Positions 53,529 through 63,042 are shown, counted from the stretch's first letter. The stretch is DNA of 64,000 nt from Flavobacteriales bacterium UBA7666 (GCA_002483265.1 DLHO01000028.1:133198-197197), one strand, 5' to 3'. Translations and numbers: made by a program. Notes: generated by a model from the letters alone, not told the origin.

Positions 53529-56500
53529 TTATTTTTTCCAAACCATTAGTTTTTCAATGTAAACCTGGTTTCCTGCTTTCACTTCAACCATGATAAATCC
53601 GTTGGAGATCATATCTGGCAACTGAACTGTAAGCTCATTTGATCCGTTCAGGTTCGTATAGGTCGTATTTCCTATTACTTTCCCATCCATGGATTTGAGT
53701 ACTACCTCAACCTTATTGTCAAAGGAGTTAATGAACTTCAATTGGAATTGATCGCTTGTCGGATTCGGATACAATTGAATCTGCTGATCCGAAGAGACAG
53801 ATGCTTGATTTACACTATTTGATTTGTTACCAAACATGTAACAATCCGTGTAGAAGAACTCCTGGCAATACTTATTCTCGCATTTTTCGCCATTGCTTCC
53901 TATTCCTGAAACTACCATGCAAACCGTATAGCTCTGATTGACCTGGAACTGGAAAACGAAGTTCTGTCCTGATCCCATATCAACATTATCTACCAACCAC
54001 TTGATCTCAGTGATACTGACACATGTCGGGTCTGAAGCATAGGTAAAGAGAAATTCACAACTACCGATTTGTGTCATTGAATAAACCGGTTCCAGTTTAC
54101 ACTCGCATTTATCTTTACATGTCACCTCAATTGTTTCACAGATTTTTTCCTCGCAAAGAATATCTCCTTTATTGTTTCGTACAATAACTGTCAGACACAC
54201 CTCGTAACTACCCGATGAACCGTAGATATGACCTGCTGCCTGTCCCATAGATGTTGTACCATCGCCGAAATTCCAGAGATATTCCACGAATTCCAGACAT
54301 TCCGGTCCACCTGAAACACCTTCGAAGGTATACATACAGGTTTTTTCGTCTAAGGAGTATTCGAACTTAGGTTTCAATTTACATTCACAACCTACACAGA
54401 CTACTGTTACTTTTTTGCAATAGGTTTTCGAACAAAGAATTACTCCTTTATTGTTGCGAACAATAACCTCCAGACAAACAGTATAAGTACCGGCTGTTGA
54501 AAATTGGTGATCAGTGGTTTGACCGTATCCTGTCGTTCCATCACCAAAATTCCAATTGTATTCTACTAATTCGAAACATTCCTGATCACCCGAAACGCCT
54601 TCGAATGTGTAAGTACAAGTTGTTTCATCCAGCAAGAAGTTGAACGTCGGTTTCAATTCGCATGGACATGAGCTAGCGATACAGGTTACATCTACTCGTT
54701 CACAAATAATCTCTGTGCACAAAACATTGCCTTTATGGTCGTATACAGTAACCTTCAGGCAAACAATGTAAAGACCTGGAGCCTGGAACACATGATTGGG
54801 TGTTTGTCCGCTAGCTGTTGTTCCGTCGCCGAAATTCCATTCATATTCTACGAATTCCAAACAAGAAGGGCCACCTGTAAATCCTTCAAAGCTATAGTTG
54901 CAAGCTGCGTCAACCGAATAGGTAAATACTGGTTTCAATAGGCAATCACACGGAGGTGTACAGCTTGTCTCTACTGTTTTACAGATCTGCTGCGAGCATT
55001 GTTGTCCGGCTAAGGTAGCCGTTACTATTAAGCAAGCCTGGTGTGACCCAGCAGTTGGGAAGGTATATGCCAGATTACTTCCTGTTGCAGGTACTCCATC
55101 CAAAGTCCAGCTATAGGTAATGTCTTGCAAACAAGAACCTCCGCCATGTTCACTGGTGAAAGTGACCTCACATGCAGTATTGTCGATAATAAAATCGAAA
55201 TCCGGATCAAGTGTGCAGTCACAAGTATCGCAAAATTCAGTAATCACTGCGGAAGAACTTGATGTACAACCGGTCGTGATGTCCGTAACTATCAGCGCCA
55301 CTGTTCCAGGTAAAGTTGTCCAGATAACCGTAACATCGGATTGATTGTCAAGACCCGCAATTCCGCCTCCTGTTATAGTCCATTGGGCTGTTTGGCCCGG
55401 TAGCAGGTTTGTTACATAATTCCCGGTAGCACTATTTGCGAAGCAAATAGTTGGAGATCCTCCGATATTGGAAGATGTACCGATCTGAACAGTTGTTGAA
55501 AGGGTTGTTCCTCCCCCGCTTACCGTAATGGTATACGTTCCGGGAGCAGAAAAAATATGAATCGGATTCTGTAAAGCCGAAGTATTCGATGCACCGGATG
55601 CCGGATCACCAAAGTTCCAGCTCCAGGTATTGGAGCAAAGCTGATTATCGAACTGGTATTCCAAACAAGCTATTTGTTCAAAGAATAGCGAATCCGAAAA
55701 CACGAAACTCCCTGTTGCATCAATCAAGTTGGGCATACTATGGGTTAGATTCGTTTGCATTTGCGGACCGGTTGCCGTATGCAAACAAGCATTCGGTGTA
55801 GCGATTGTATTTCTTACATTGGGTGCATGAATTACCTGAACAAAATTTGTTCCGCTGGATAGGTAGATTTTATCATCCGGACCAAGCTGCATAGCACAAG
55901 CTGTATTAGATCCCGAATTAGAAAACACCATTCCGGATGTTGCTGGTGAAGGAGCGGTCAAATCATATTGAAACAGGTTACCCGTATTCCATGCACTGCA
56001 ATACAACAACTTGGAATCCGGACTGAATGAAAGACCATAGGTCCGGAGATTATTCAGAATAAGCTGATTAGAGAGTGTTCCGGTATATGGATTGAAATCA
56101 AATACAGCAAGTCCATGTATTTCGATGGAACCACCTGATCCGGATCCAACAGCTATTTTCGTTCCGTCCCGGGATGCTTCAAGTGATTGCTGCATGGCGT
56201 TGAAGGGGCATAATGTTTCGGAATGAAAAGCCAAACCACTAGAGGTAAGACTAAAAATAGTAATGAAATACTGACTGCCTTTTTTACTGGAGGTTAGAAT
56301 CCAGTATCCGTCACATGATTTTACTGCGGTAACTCCTTCGCTTCCTATCACTGCTCCACCGTTGCCAAGGTCGTAACCAAGGGATACAGGTGTTGTAATG
56401 GCTACATTCCAATTGGAAGTCATTGTAGCTAATCCTGCATTTATTTGCACAATACTGAATCTGAACCCATCCGTACCAGGTACGGTTGTCATTCCATTGA

Positions 56501-58151
56501 GAGAACCAATTCCTCCATCTTTTGTAAACAGGTAATATTGGTTCGGATTGGCCGGATTGGGTACAATCAGTGCACCATGATTAGCGGAAAGGTCCGAAAG
56601 AAGTGGATTTCCTGCATTGATTTCGGCGTGATTCGCATCCCATACTTCAATTCCGTTGGTATAAAACAGCAAGTCACCCTGCGCATTGCTTTGAACGGCA
56701 CAAGCCTCATCAATGTAATTCCCATGAATAAATGCGGCGTTGTCATATACCGGTGCTCCCGAACTAAAGTCCATTCCTCCTCTTTGTCCAAAATACCAAT
56801 TTCCCTGGTCCAAGTTTACCGGTGAGCAGGAATTTATAAATACTGATTGGGTAGATGACACTGAATTCGTTCCATTACTTATTGTTAACACCACATTTGC
56901 CGGTTGATAAACGCCCGTATATGTATGAGAAACCGTTAATCCGCTGCCAGTTGTACCGTCACCGAAATCCCAGGTATAAGTTACTCCCGGACTTGCAATA
57001 GCCGTAAAATTAATGGCTGTGTTTACGCATGGATTATAATTACTGACTGTAAAATCTGCCAGAAGACCACCATTGCAGCTAACTCCTGTATAAACCAGGT
57101 TATCTGAACTGACCAGATTCGCACGAAACAAATTAATCTGCGCCAGCATCCGGTCATTCTGACCATCCGTAAAACCGGTCATGCAACCTTCGGAAACATA
57201 GTCCATGTAGTTATGAATGTCATCGGGTAAATTCGGTGATTCGTTGCAGGTATTCCATGTAGCAACCGGACAGCCGGCATTCGGACTATTTACTGGTGGT
57301 GTATCACACACCTTATCCCCTGCCGTTGAACAATCGGAAGCTGTCATACCCTGGCAACCGCCATGAAAAGTGTGGTAAAGTCCGAGGTAATGTCCTGTTT
57401 CATGCACCAATATCCGGCCCAACTGACTGTATGGTTCCAATGTACTGCAAGAACAGCTGGCCACATCTCCAAAAGCATCGTAAGACATCACGATACCATC
57501 TGTGGCACTGGTAGCAAGATCAGGGAACATAGCGTATCCCAATATTTTTTGTCCCGGAGGCAAGGTATTGGATGTAATCCCTTTCACCACGAAGATCTTT
57601 AAATACTGATCTGCCGGAAGTGTACTTCCAATAGACATCAATGCGGCTTGCTGTGAAACATTGTGATTTGTCAATGTAGAATTCGCATAATGAAAGATCC
57701 CCGGAGTCGCGCTGGTGATTCCCAAAGGAGTGCTTACCGATATTAAATTCTGTGGGCCGTTTTTAGTAGCCAAACAAAATTGAATTCCGTAATTGTCATA
57801 GTAGTCATTCAGCGCATCTATCTGGCTCATCACCTGGAGATCCGTAATATTCTCAGGACCATTCTGATGAACCACATACACAACCACCGGAATAATCAGG
57901 TTGGCGCTCAGTGATTTTTCAGTCCCTTGGTTAGGATTCTTCTTCTTTTCCTCTATGTAATCGTTGATACGCAGATCACGTTCATTTATTCGATCCTGAA
58001 CAGCCGGATTTTTTTTGATCTGATCCTGCATCAGCTCATCAAAATAGCAATTGGCTGTTGGTGTTTTTTGCAACTTCTGCCCATAGGCAAACAGCAAGTT
58101 CAGACTTAGCAATAGGGAAAAACAGACCCTTTTAAATAATCTTTCTTTCAT
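53529..58151 (-). CDS. T9SS-sorted M43-type metalloprotease with PKD repeats
   Basis: I start at the ATG at 58151 (MKERLFKRVCFSLLLSLNLL), which gives a good signal peptide ending AYG-Q; the frame opens eleven codons earlier. The product is 1540 residues. The zinc site HETGHYLGLYH lies at about 251-261, and the Met-turn near 315 (NYMDYVSEGCM) marks the M43 pappalysin group. A PKD domain (about 355-440) and a beta-propeller-like region (about 445-835) follow. Another PKD and Ig-like modules come next, then five Cys-rich units of about 93 residues from about 981 to 1440, at least three of them clear PKD domains (WNFGDGTT). The end is a T9SS sorting domain (LYPNPTSDQFQL...). It is exported to the surface and probably degrades proteins. 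Confidence 0.92.
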   Translation of the reverse strand: MKERLFKRVCFSLLLSLNLLFAYGQKLQKTPTANCYFDELMQDQIKKNPAVQDRINERDLRINDYIEEKKKNPNQGTEKSLSANLIIPVVVYVVHQNGPENITDLQVMSQIDALNDYYDNYGIQFCLATKNGPQNLISVSTPLGITSATPGIFHYANSTLTNHNVSQQAALMSIGSTLPADQYLKIFVVKGITSNTLPPGQKILGYAMFPDLATSATDGIVMSYDAFGDVASCSCSTLEPYSQLGRILVHETGHYLGLYHTFHGGCQGMTASDCSTAGDKVCDTPPVNSPNAGCPVATWNTCNESPNLPDDIHNYMDYVSEGCMTGFTDGQNDRMLAQINLFRANLVSSDNLVYTGVSCNGGLLADFTVSNYNPCVNTAINFTAIASPGVTYTWDFGDGTTGSGLTVSHTYTGVYQPANVVLTISNGTNSVSSTQSVFINSCSPVNLDQGNWYFGQRGGMDFSSGAPVYDNAAFIHGNYIDEACAVQSNAQGDLLFYTNGIEVWDANHAEINAGNPLLSDLSANHGALIVPNPANPNQYYLFTKDGGIGSLNGMTTVPGTDGFRFSIVQINAGLATMTSNWNVAITTPVSLGYDLGNGGAVIGSEGVTAVKSCDGYWILTSSKKGSQYFITIFSLTSSGLAFHSETLCPFNAMQQSLEASRDGTKIAVGSGSGGSIEIHGLAVFDFNPYTGTLSNQLILNNLRTYGLSFSPDSKLLYCSAWNTGNLFQYDLTAPSPATSGMVFSNSGSNTACAMQLGPDDKIYLSSGTNFVQVIHAPNVRNTIATPNACLHTATGPQMQTNLTHSMPNLIDATGSFVFSDSLFFEQIACLEYQFDNQLCSNTWSWNFGDPASGASNTSALQNPIHIFSAPGTYTITVSGGGTTLSTTVQIGTSSNIGGSPTICFANSATGNYVTNLLPGQTAQWTITGGGIAGLDNQSDVTVIWTTLPGTVALIVTDITTGCTSSSSAVITEFCDTCDCTLDPDFDFIIDNTACEVTFTSEHGGGSCLQDITYSWTLDGVPATGSNLAYTFPTAGSHQACLIVTATLAGQQCSQQICKTVETSCTPPCDCLLKPVFTYSVDAACNYSFEGFTGGPSCLEFVEYEWNFGDGTTASGQTPNHVFQAPGLYIVCLKVTVYDHKGNVLCTEIICERVDVTCIASSCPCELKPTFNFLLDETTCTYTFEGVSGDQECFELVEYNWNFGDGTTGYGQTTDHQFSTAGTYTVCLEVIVRNNKGVILCSKTYCKKVTVVCVGCECKLKPKFEYSLDEKTCMYTFEGVSGGPECLEFVEYLWNFGDGTTSMGQAAGHIYGSSGSYEVCLTVIVRNNKGDILCEEKICETIEVTCKDKCECKLEPVYSMTQIGSCEFLFTYASDPTCVSITEIKWLVDNVDMGSGQNFVFQFQVNQSYTVCMVVSGIGSNGEKCENKYCQEFFYTDCYMFGNKSNSVNQASVSSDQQIQLYPNPTSDQFQLKFINSFDNKVEVVLKSMDGKVIGNTTYTNLNGSNELTVQLPDMISNGFIMVEVKAGNQVYIEKLMVWKK
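53830..55215 (-). repeat. Five Cys-rich units in the M43 protease gene
   Basis: Units begin on the minus strand at about 55210, 54945, 54665, 54385 and 54105, spaced about 280 bases (93 residues). Each opens with C-x-C-x-L-x-P and three have WNFGDGTT. The protein copies are more alike than their neighbours, so they arose by duplication. Confidence 0.8.
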
Positions 58152-58680
58152 AAGTGAATAGTTTTTTTTCTTCAAATTTAACAAGGGTGGTAGATTACTT
58201 TCTGATTAATGATGGTGAGCGGAAAAACTGAAGCCGTTTCTTTGTGTTTGGTAAGAGTTTGCCACTCATGTGATAGGGTTTTATTTATAGTGATGGATGA
58301 GGACAAGTATAGGCTTATTTTTTTATTTTTTTTATACGTATTGCAGGAAATTTACACACCGAAAGCTTCTTATAGGCTTTAAACAACTAGAAATTAACAG
58401 TATACGACACCTTAAAAAACCGAACAACTAATTCTATCATTCGCCACTGTTTCTGATAATACATTTAAGGTGTGATTCTTATAAAAAACAATAAGAATTT
58501 CCTTTTAAACATGGCACTATAATCAAAGCTATTTATTGTACTCAAATCACACTACCCACAATAATTAGCATTTAGCAATCGAAATTGATTGTACAATTTG
58601 TCACAAAGGAAAAAAACACGAACTAATTTGGTATTGATCACAGGAAACCTAAAACCTCTACAGCCGTATCAACTTTATGA
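58152..58680. other. AT-rich intergenic region left of the cassette array
   Basis: It must hold the promoter of the M43 protease gene near 58200. I see no gene or repeat in it. A short plus-strand frame from about 58690 (ending LETIEKFEVSMKLEA and a stop at 58824) lies to its right and may be a gene remnant. Confidence 0.45.
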
Positions 58681-58713
58681 AATAAAAAAAGTCCAACACT
58701 AATGTTGAACTTT
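58681..58713 (-). terminator. Terminator downstream of the cassette array
   Basis: On the minus strand AAAGTTCAACA and TGTTGGACTTT form an 11-base stem with one G-T pair and the loop TTAG, followed directly by seven T. It lies 110-140 bases beyond the last attC-like site and would end transcripts that read through the whole array. Confidence 0.75.
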
Positions 58714-58821
58714 CTCTTGTGACCTCAAGCGGAGAAACTTCTAACTTTTTAATCGAAGATTTGGAAAGGGTTTTACAACTCGAAACGATTGAAAAATTTG
58801 AAGTTTCTATGAAATTGGAGG

Positions 58822-58900
58822 CATAACGTTTTGCAAATAGGCAAAGGCGCCTTTTCAAATTTAGTACTTTTGGCGCTTTTGCTTATTTGGTGTTATAAGT
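58822..58900 (-). other. attC-like site A (end of the carboxypeptidase-domain cassette)
   Basis: Plus strand: CATAACGTTTTGCAAATAG and GGCAAAGGCGCC pair with GGCGCTTTTGC, TTATTTGG and GTTATAAG. The loop is about 20 bases. Outer bases GTTATAAGT (58892-58900) match the inverted start of this cassette at 60427-60435. It is the shortest site and the last of the array. Confidence 0.8.
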
Positions 58901-58902
58901 AT

Positions 58903-60342
58903 TTATTTCATTATACGATAGGTGTATGGATTGATCTTCCACTTGCCATTATTTACAATTAGATTATACAACTCAGCATTAACCTTTAGTTCATAGTGGT
59001 GAGGATCTAATTTTACAATAGAATCTTCGTCAAGATTATTGATGATAGTTGTAAAATGATTGATAATTTTTTCTTTGTCACTATCCGAAAAATATGTGCC
59101 GATAGAATCTTCCTTGTCTTTCATTGTTGATAGAATATCATTTAATTCATCGTCACCGTAGACGCATAAATATTTCAATATGTAAATGATATCATCATTT
59201 TCAACTGCCTTGATCAGAGAGCTAAATAATTCAAGAATACTAGATTGAGGGTACATAAAATTATCCTCCTTTACTCTTTCTAACTTATTTAGTTTTCTCT
59301 TTTTAGGATCATCGTATTTTAAATCAATTTTTTCACTGGGAAATGAAACTTCTACATTAATACAAGGAACTTGGTAAAAAGTATTGTTTTCGTTTTGAAT
59401 AAAAACGTGACCACTTTGAAGTGTGTCTGGTATGTTAAAAAGAGCTTCGTTAGTTGATGCACACCAATTCACCCAACCGTCGGACAGAGGAGTCCTGTAC
59501 CATAACTTATTTTTGGTAAATTTGTAAGACTCCGTTCTCGATCCGAGAACAATTCCATTTCCACTTCGAATATGGGTGTAAATAGTGTCTTTTAGTTTAT
59601 TGTTGACTTGGGTGACCCCCTTGAATGTTAACGTATCTTGAAAGTAGGATGCTTGAGGATGGTCAAACCACTCAACACCAATAAAACAGCCATTTTCTGG
59701 AATTAAAATTCGTTCCGACGTCAGGTCAATTCTGATCCATTCATTTCCAGTTGTTCCAGAACTAACTATATTTGAAGAGGTAAGCTCCTTATCTGGTTTT
59801 ATAGCAAAATGTGAAATACTATAGACGTGAATTCTAAAATGGGCGTTAGGAAAACCATTTTCTGTAACGAACACATTGACATACTTTAGTATTCCTGAGA
59901 GAGAATATTCATTGGGCATATAAACCGCACGTATGGTTCCATTTTGCGCTGTAACACTATAATCAAAGAATTGCGTTTTGGGACCTTTTGTGATTCCTAG
60001 TTCTCTCAATTTATAACTTCCTCTCTTTTTTGAAACAAGAACTTCTTCAAGTGCGCGGACTTCAGGTGTTAATGTAATTCGATCAGAATGAAAAATGCTG
60101 TTAACAGCAATTGTTATAGGTTGATAACCAGTACATGAAATCCGTACAGAATCACTTGCCTTAACAGCTGAATCTAGCGTAAAAAACCCATTGTAGTCAG
60201 ACATCACCCCTTCGTTTTTGCCTATTACTCTTATATGGGTGTATGGAATGGGAGTAGAAGTAATACTATCAACTATTTGAATTTGAGCATTGAGTTGGCA
60301 GATAAATAGGATAGGAATTAGTGGAGTCAATTTTTTTATCAT
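58903..60342 (-). CDS. Cassette 5: exported protein with carboxypeptidase-like domain
   Basis: The 479-residue protein has a signal peptide (MIKKLTPLIPILFICQLNAQ). Residues about 21-100 form a carboxypeptidase-regulatory-like beta domain (IVDSITSTPIPYTHIRVIGK, GVMSDYNGFFTLD). The middle part is beta-rich with segments such as HVYSISHFAIKPDKEL and YKFTKNKLWYRTPLSDGWVN. The end is helical (LIKAVENDDIIYILKYL, DKEKIINHFTTIINN). No C-terminal T9SS domain is present, so it probably stays in the periplasm or outer membrane. The family of the second half is not recognised. It is the largest cassette and is flanked by sites B and A. Confidence 0.78.
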   Translation of the reverse strand: MIKKLTPLIPILFICQLNAQIQIVDSITSTPIPYTHIRVIGKNEGVMSDYNGFFTLDSAVKASDSVRISCTGYQPITIAVNSIFHSDRITLTPEVRALEEVLVSKKRGSYKLRELGITKGPKTQFFDYSVTAQNGTIRAVYMPNEYSLSGILKYVNVFVTENGFPNAHFRIHVYSISHFAIKPDKELTSSNIVSSGTTGNEWIRIDLTSERILIPENGCFIGVEWFDHPQASYFQDTLTFKGVTQVNNKLKDTIYTHIRSGNGIVLGSRTESYKFTKNKLWYRTPLSDGWVNWCASTNEALFNIPDTLQSGHVFIQNENNTFYQVPCINVEVSFPSEKIDLKYDDPKKRKLNKLERVKEDNFMYPQSSILELFSSLIKAVENDDIIYILKYLCVYGDDELNDILSTMKDKEDSIGTYFSDSDKEKIINHFTTIINNLDEDSIVKLDPHHYELKVNAELYNLIVNNGKWKINPYTYRIMK

Positions 60343-60426
60343 AAAGTATTTTTCCTTGGTTATGACAAGGTTGTTTTTGGATATGGATACTTATATTTTT
60401 GAGTGTCTTTCAGGCATAGTTGAATT

Positions 60427-60563
60427 ACTTATAACGGTTTGCAGCTACCCGAAGGGCGGGATTTTACCACAAAACTTGATTTCGAAGATATAAACTTTTT
60501 GCAATAAAAATGCTGTCAGACGAAGTACGAAACCCCGCCTTTTGGATAGGTGCTGTTAGGTGC
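60427..60563 (-). other. attC-like site B
   Basis: Plus-strand arms TAACGGTTTGCAGCTACCCG-AAGGGCGGG and CCCCGCCTTTTGGATAGGTG-CTGTTAGG form an imperfect stem of about 20 bases. Outer bases GTTAGGTGC (60555-60563) are a perfect nine-base inverted match to the start of cassette 4 at 61068-61076. The loop is about 75 bases. The site closely resembles site E. Confidence 0.85.
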
Positions 60564-60575
60564 TAGCGTTTCTTT

Positions 60576-61007
60576 CTAAAATATTTTTTTTCCTTCTGCT
60601 TTTAAAACTGCTTTGGCTGAGATGTCAACTTTTTGAACGAAGTTTTCAATATGTTCATCTTTTCTCTGTCCTAAACGATGAGCCAACCATAACACTTCTA
60701 AAGCTTTTATATTTGTAAAAAGTTCATTGTGAAGTTTGTTTTCGTCAGATAAGAACAAATTAATTAACGCTATACTTTCCGTTGATTCTCTGCGAAACTC
60801 TACCTCACTTACAGAAATTCTAGATGCTGTAGATATGAACTTTGCAATTTCTTGGCGTAATCCTTTTATCCACTCAGTCCTAATAGATCTTTTACTTTGA
60901 ATGTATCCAAATAATATTGCGGTTGCAGATAAAACTACTAATGCAACATCTTTAACAGTAGCTATCCATGCTAATGGATTTGAAGAATTTTGAATCGAAC
61001 AGGTCAT
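60576..61007 (-). CDS. Cassette 4: small membrane-anchored protein
   Basis: The 143-residue protein has one hydrophobic helix near the N-terminus (VKDVALVVLSATAILFGYIQ) followed by basic residues (SKRSIRTEWIKG), which suits a single-pass inner-membrane anchor with a cytoplasmic tail. The rest is helical with many charged residues (EFRRESTESIALINLFLSDE, LGQRKDEHIENFVQKVDIS). I do not recognise a family. The ATG at 61007 gives the anchor at the usual position. It lies between sites C and B and is the smallest cassette. Confidence 0.75.
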   Translation of the reverse strand: MTCSIQNSSNPLAWIATVKDVALVVLSATAILFGYIQSKRSIRTEWIKGLRQEIAKFISTASRISVSEVEFRRESTESIALINLFLSDENKLHNELFTNIKALEVLWLAHRLGQRKDEHIENFVQKVDISAKAVLKAEGKKIF

Positions 61008-61067
61008 GATATAATTAAGTTTAATTTGAATCGATTTTTGTAAATTTTAATTAGATTTTCTACGCTT

Positions 61068-61203
61068 GCACCTAACGGTTTGCCAACTGGCTTAGTGGCG
61101 GGATTAAAAGCACCAACCTGTCCAGTTAGATAACAGTAAATTTAAAGCAAAAATGTTAATGTACCTGCAAAACCCGCCATTGAACCAGTTGGCTGTTATG
61201 GGC
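61068..61203 (-). other. attC-like site C
   Basis: The stem GCCAACTGGCTTAGTGGCGGG pairs with CCCGCCATTGAACCAGTTGGC with three mismatches (each arm is 21 bases, read here as the arms of one palindrome). Outer TAAC and GTTA boxes and the five-versus-one spacer match the other sites. Outer bases GTTATGGGC (61195-61203) match the inverted start of cassette 3 at 62050-62058. Its other end, GCACCTAAC, fits the RYYYAAC consensus exactly. Confidence 0.88.
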
Positions 61204-61217
61204 TGCCGTTTTTTCTG

Positions 61218-62006
61218 TCATAGGTTTGCTTTCAGTTTATTTGTAGTCAATTCAACTGCTTTGTCAAGGTCGATTTTACTAATGTCAATGTCAAATATTT
61301 TGGTGTCGTTTTTCAAAACCTTGTAAATAAAATAGTCATCTCTCCAGTCAACCTGGGCAATTTCAATTTTCGTATTCTCCTTTTGAAATACCAGTTTGTC
61401 AGTTATTGAATTTTGGTCAAATGGAGAAACTTCATCACTGTCCAAAGTAAGTTGATAGCCATTGTCACTAAGCAACATGATTGAACTACTTTTTATTTTA
61501 CTAAAAAAAGTTGGTTTTGATTTGTCTGGTATTTTACCAAATTGTCTTGCAAACTCTTGGTCTTTCAGGTTTTCAATTTTTTGAACGTCAATCCAATTGT
61601 CTGTTGTTAAAAATGCTGAATTTCTCCTTAAAAGGTTGGCTGTGTTTTCCATAACTCCTGTCAGTCCAGTGCTTCCACCTGTATAGTAGGCGAAGTGGTC
61701 GTATTTGTGATTGCTTTCTAAAATGGCTAAATCTTCAAAACTTGCAGTGTTTAATTTGTCACTATAATTTGCAGGTTGTCCATTTACAATTCGTCTTAAT
61801 TCACAATGAAACCAACTTTCGTCAGCACAAATCTCGATTTGAATTTTAGATTGGTCATTACGGTAAACTAAAAAATTGTCTGCACGATAATTTTCAACTT
61901 TCTCTGCTCGTAATAATTCAAAATGAAAGTCACTCGTCAAAAAATGAAAACTCGTCTTGATTTGGTCAAGAGTTGTCTTCTTAAGTATGTTGTCAAGTAA
62001 TCCCAT
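61218..62006 (-). CDS. Cassette 3: hypothetical protein
   Basis: The 262-residue protein is not recognised. It begins MGLLDNILKKTTLDQIKTS, a short basic amphipathic helix, and continues with beta-rich stretches (FHFELLRAEKVENYRADNF, SKIQIEICADESWFHCELRR, VDWRDDYFIYKVLKNDTKIF). There is no signal peptide, so it is cytoplasmic. Its first residues recall those of the SseB-like cassette 1 (MGLFDIFKKKTEP), although the rest differs. The length is usual for cassette genes. Confidence 0.75.
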   Translation of the reverse strand: MGLLDNILKKTTLDQIKTSFHFLTSDFHFELLRAEKVENYRADNFLVYRNDQSKIQIEICADESWFHCELRRIVNGQPANYSDKLNTASFEDLAILESNHKYDHFAYYTGGSTGLTGVMENTANLLRRNSAFLTTDNWIDVQKIENLKDQEFARQFGKIPDKSKPTFFSKIKSSSIMLLSDNGYQLTLDSDEVSPFDQNSITDKLVFQKENTKIEIAQVDWRDDYFIYKVLKNDTKIFDIDISKIDLDKAVELTTNKLKANL

Positions 62007-62049
62007 TTTAATTGTCTGTAATATTCAGTGTTTCTGTCGTCCTACGGTT

Positions 62050-62188
62050 GCCCATAACGTTCCCACGCCTGGCGCAGGAGCCGATTTTTAAAGTTAATTT
62101 TATTTGCGATCCTAGATCGTTTTGTTTTCAATTGTTTGTTTTGCGTTAACCACAATTCCGGCTCTTGCGCTAGACGTGTGTTAGCAGT
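62050..62188 (-). other. attC-like site D
   Basis: Arms CACGCCTGGCGCAGGAGCCG and CGGCTCTTGCGCTAGACGTG form a 20-base stem with three mismatches, with outer TAAC/GTTA boxes. Outer bases GTTAGCAGT (62180-62188) match the inverted start of cassette 2 at 62897-62905. The stem differs in sequence from B and E but not in shape. Confidence 0.86.
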
Positions 62189-62189
62189 A

Positions 62190-62879
62190 TTAATCTTTAA
62201 CACTCCAATATATTTCTGTTTCATTATTCGCATAAAAACCTTCGAATTGGTATTTATCAACTATGCTTTTTAATGTTTCTAAATCTGAACACAATAAAGT
62301 AAAATGGCTATCCCAATGCACGGAATAAAGTAGTTTTTTGTCCTCAGTGTACATATTGTTAGGAATGAAATCAATGGAAGAATCAAAATCTTCTTTTTTG
62401 AATTCGATATCTGCAATTAATAGCGCTTCTTTTTTTTTACCCCATTCGTCGCCGAAAATTATCTTGTTATATCCTAAATTCTTGATGGAGGAGATCATTT
62501 CATCTATTAAACAGTCAGAAAATCTCCCTTCACCAGGTTCTATAATTTTAAATTGTTTGCAAACGTTTTCAAGTTTATCAACTTCTACTTGATTTTGATA
62601 TTTTGCAACTAAACCACCAATCCAATTTCTTAATGCAATATCTAATCTGTTTAAATCTTCAAAACCGCATTCCTGTACCATTTCTAGCCAAGTGACTTTA
62701 TCAAAGTTTTCGACAATACTTTTTTTGTCTAGATAATCATTCTCATGGTCAAATTCAAATCCTATCTTCGGTTTAATAAAAGGGTGAAAAATTATAAACA
62801 CACTTTCATAATAACCTCGATAATGTGCTAAGATTTTATCTCCTTCTGCTGGACAAGTTATTGATTCTGTTGCGTTCAT
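62190..62879 (-). CDS. Cassette 2: DUF2711-like hypothetical protein
   Basis: The 229-residue protein has LGYNKIIFGDEWGKKKEALL, then LLYSVHWDSHFTLLCSDLET and FEGFYANNETEIYWSV near the end. This ending pattern (a W-D-S-x-F strand followed by E-G-F and a final W) agrees with the DUF2711 family as I remember it, but I could not check. It is soluble and has no signal peptide. The stop codon lies at 62190, directly next to site D. The function is unknown. Confidence 0.72.
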   Translation of the reverse strand: MNATESITCPAEGDKILAHYRGYYESVFIIFHPFIKPKIGFEFDHENDYLDKKSIVENFDKVTWLEMVQECGFEDLNRLDIALRNWIGGLVAKYQNQVEVDKLENVCKQFKIIEPGEGRFSDCLIDEMISSIKNLGYNKIIFGDEWGKKKEALLIADIEFKKEDFDSSIDFIPNNMYTEDKKLLYSVHWDSHFTLLCSDLETLKSIVDKYQFEGFYANNETEIYWSVKD

Positions 62880-62896
62880 TTATGTTGTGTGCAATT

Positions 62897-63034
62897 ACTG
62901 CTAACGTTTTGCAGCTACCCGAAGGGCGGGACTTTTACCACAAAACTTGAATTGAAAAACTAATGTTTGATTAACCACAAAACTGTCTTTAGAACACGAA
63001 ACCCCGCCTTTTGGGTAGGTGCTGTTATAGCCAG
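62897..63034 (-). other. attC-like site E
   Basis: Arms TAACGTTTTGCAGCTACCCG-AAGGGCGGG and CCCCGCCTTTTGGGTAGGTG-CTGTTATAG pair like those of site B, with near-identical sequence. Outer bases GTTATAGCCAG (63024-63034) match the inverted start of cassette 1 (GTTGTAGCCAA) at nine of eleven positions. The loop is about 80 bases. Confidence 0.85.
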
Positions 63035-63042
63035 TTTTTCTT

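Noticed and set aside
58658..58858. 66-codon minus-strand frame at the left end of the cassette array
   Set aside because: It runs through attC-like site A and the terminator stem, and its residues look like a reading of these structures.
62042..62260. 72-codon minus-strand frame over site D
   Set aside because: It covers the attC-like site and the end of the cassette 2 gene in another frame.
58822..63034. Interpretation of the palindromes as MITEs or transposon ends
   Set aside because: They have no common terminal repeats or target duplications, and their outer bases pair with the start of each neighbouring ORF, which fits cassettes and not transposons.
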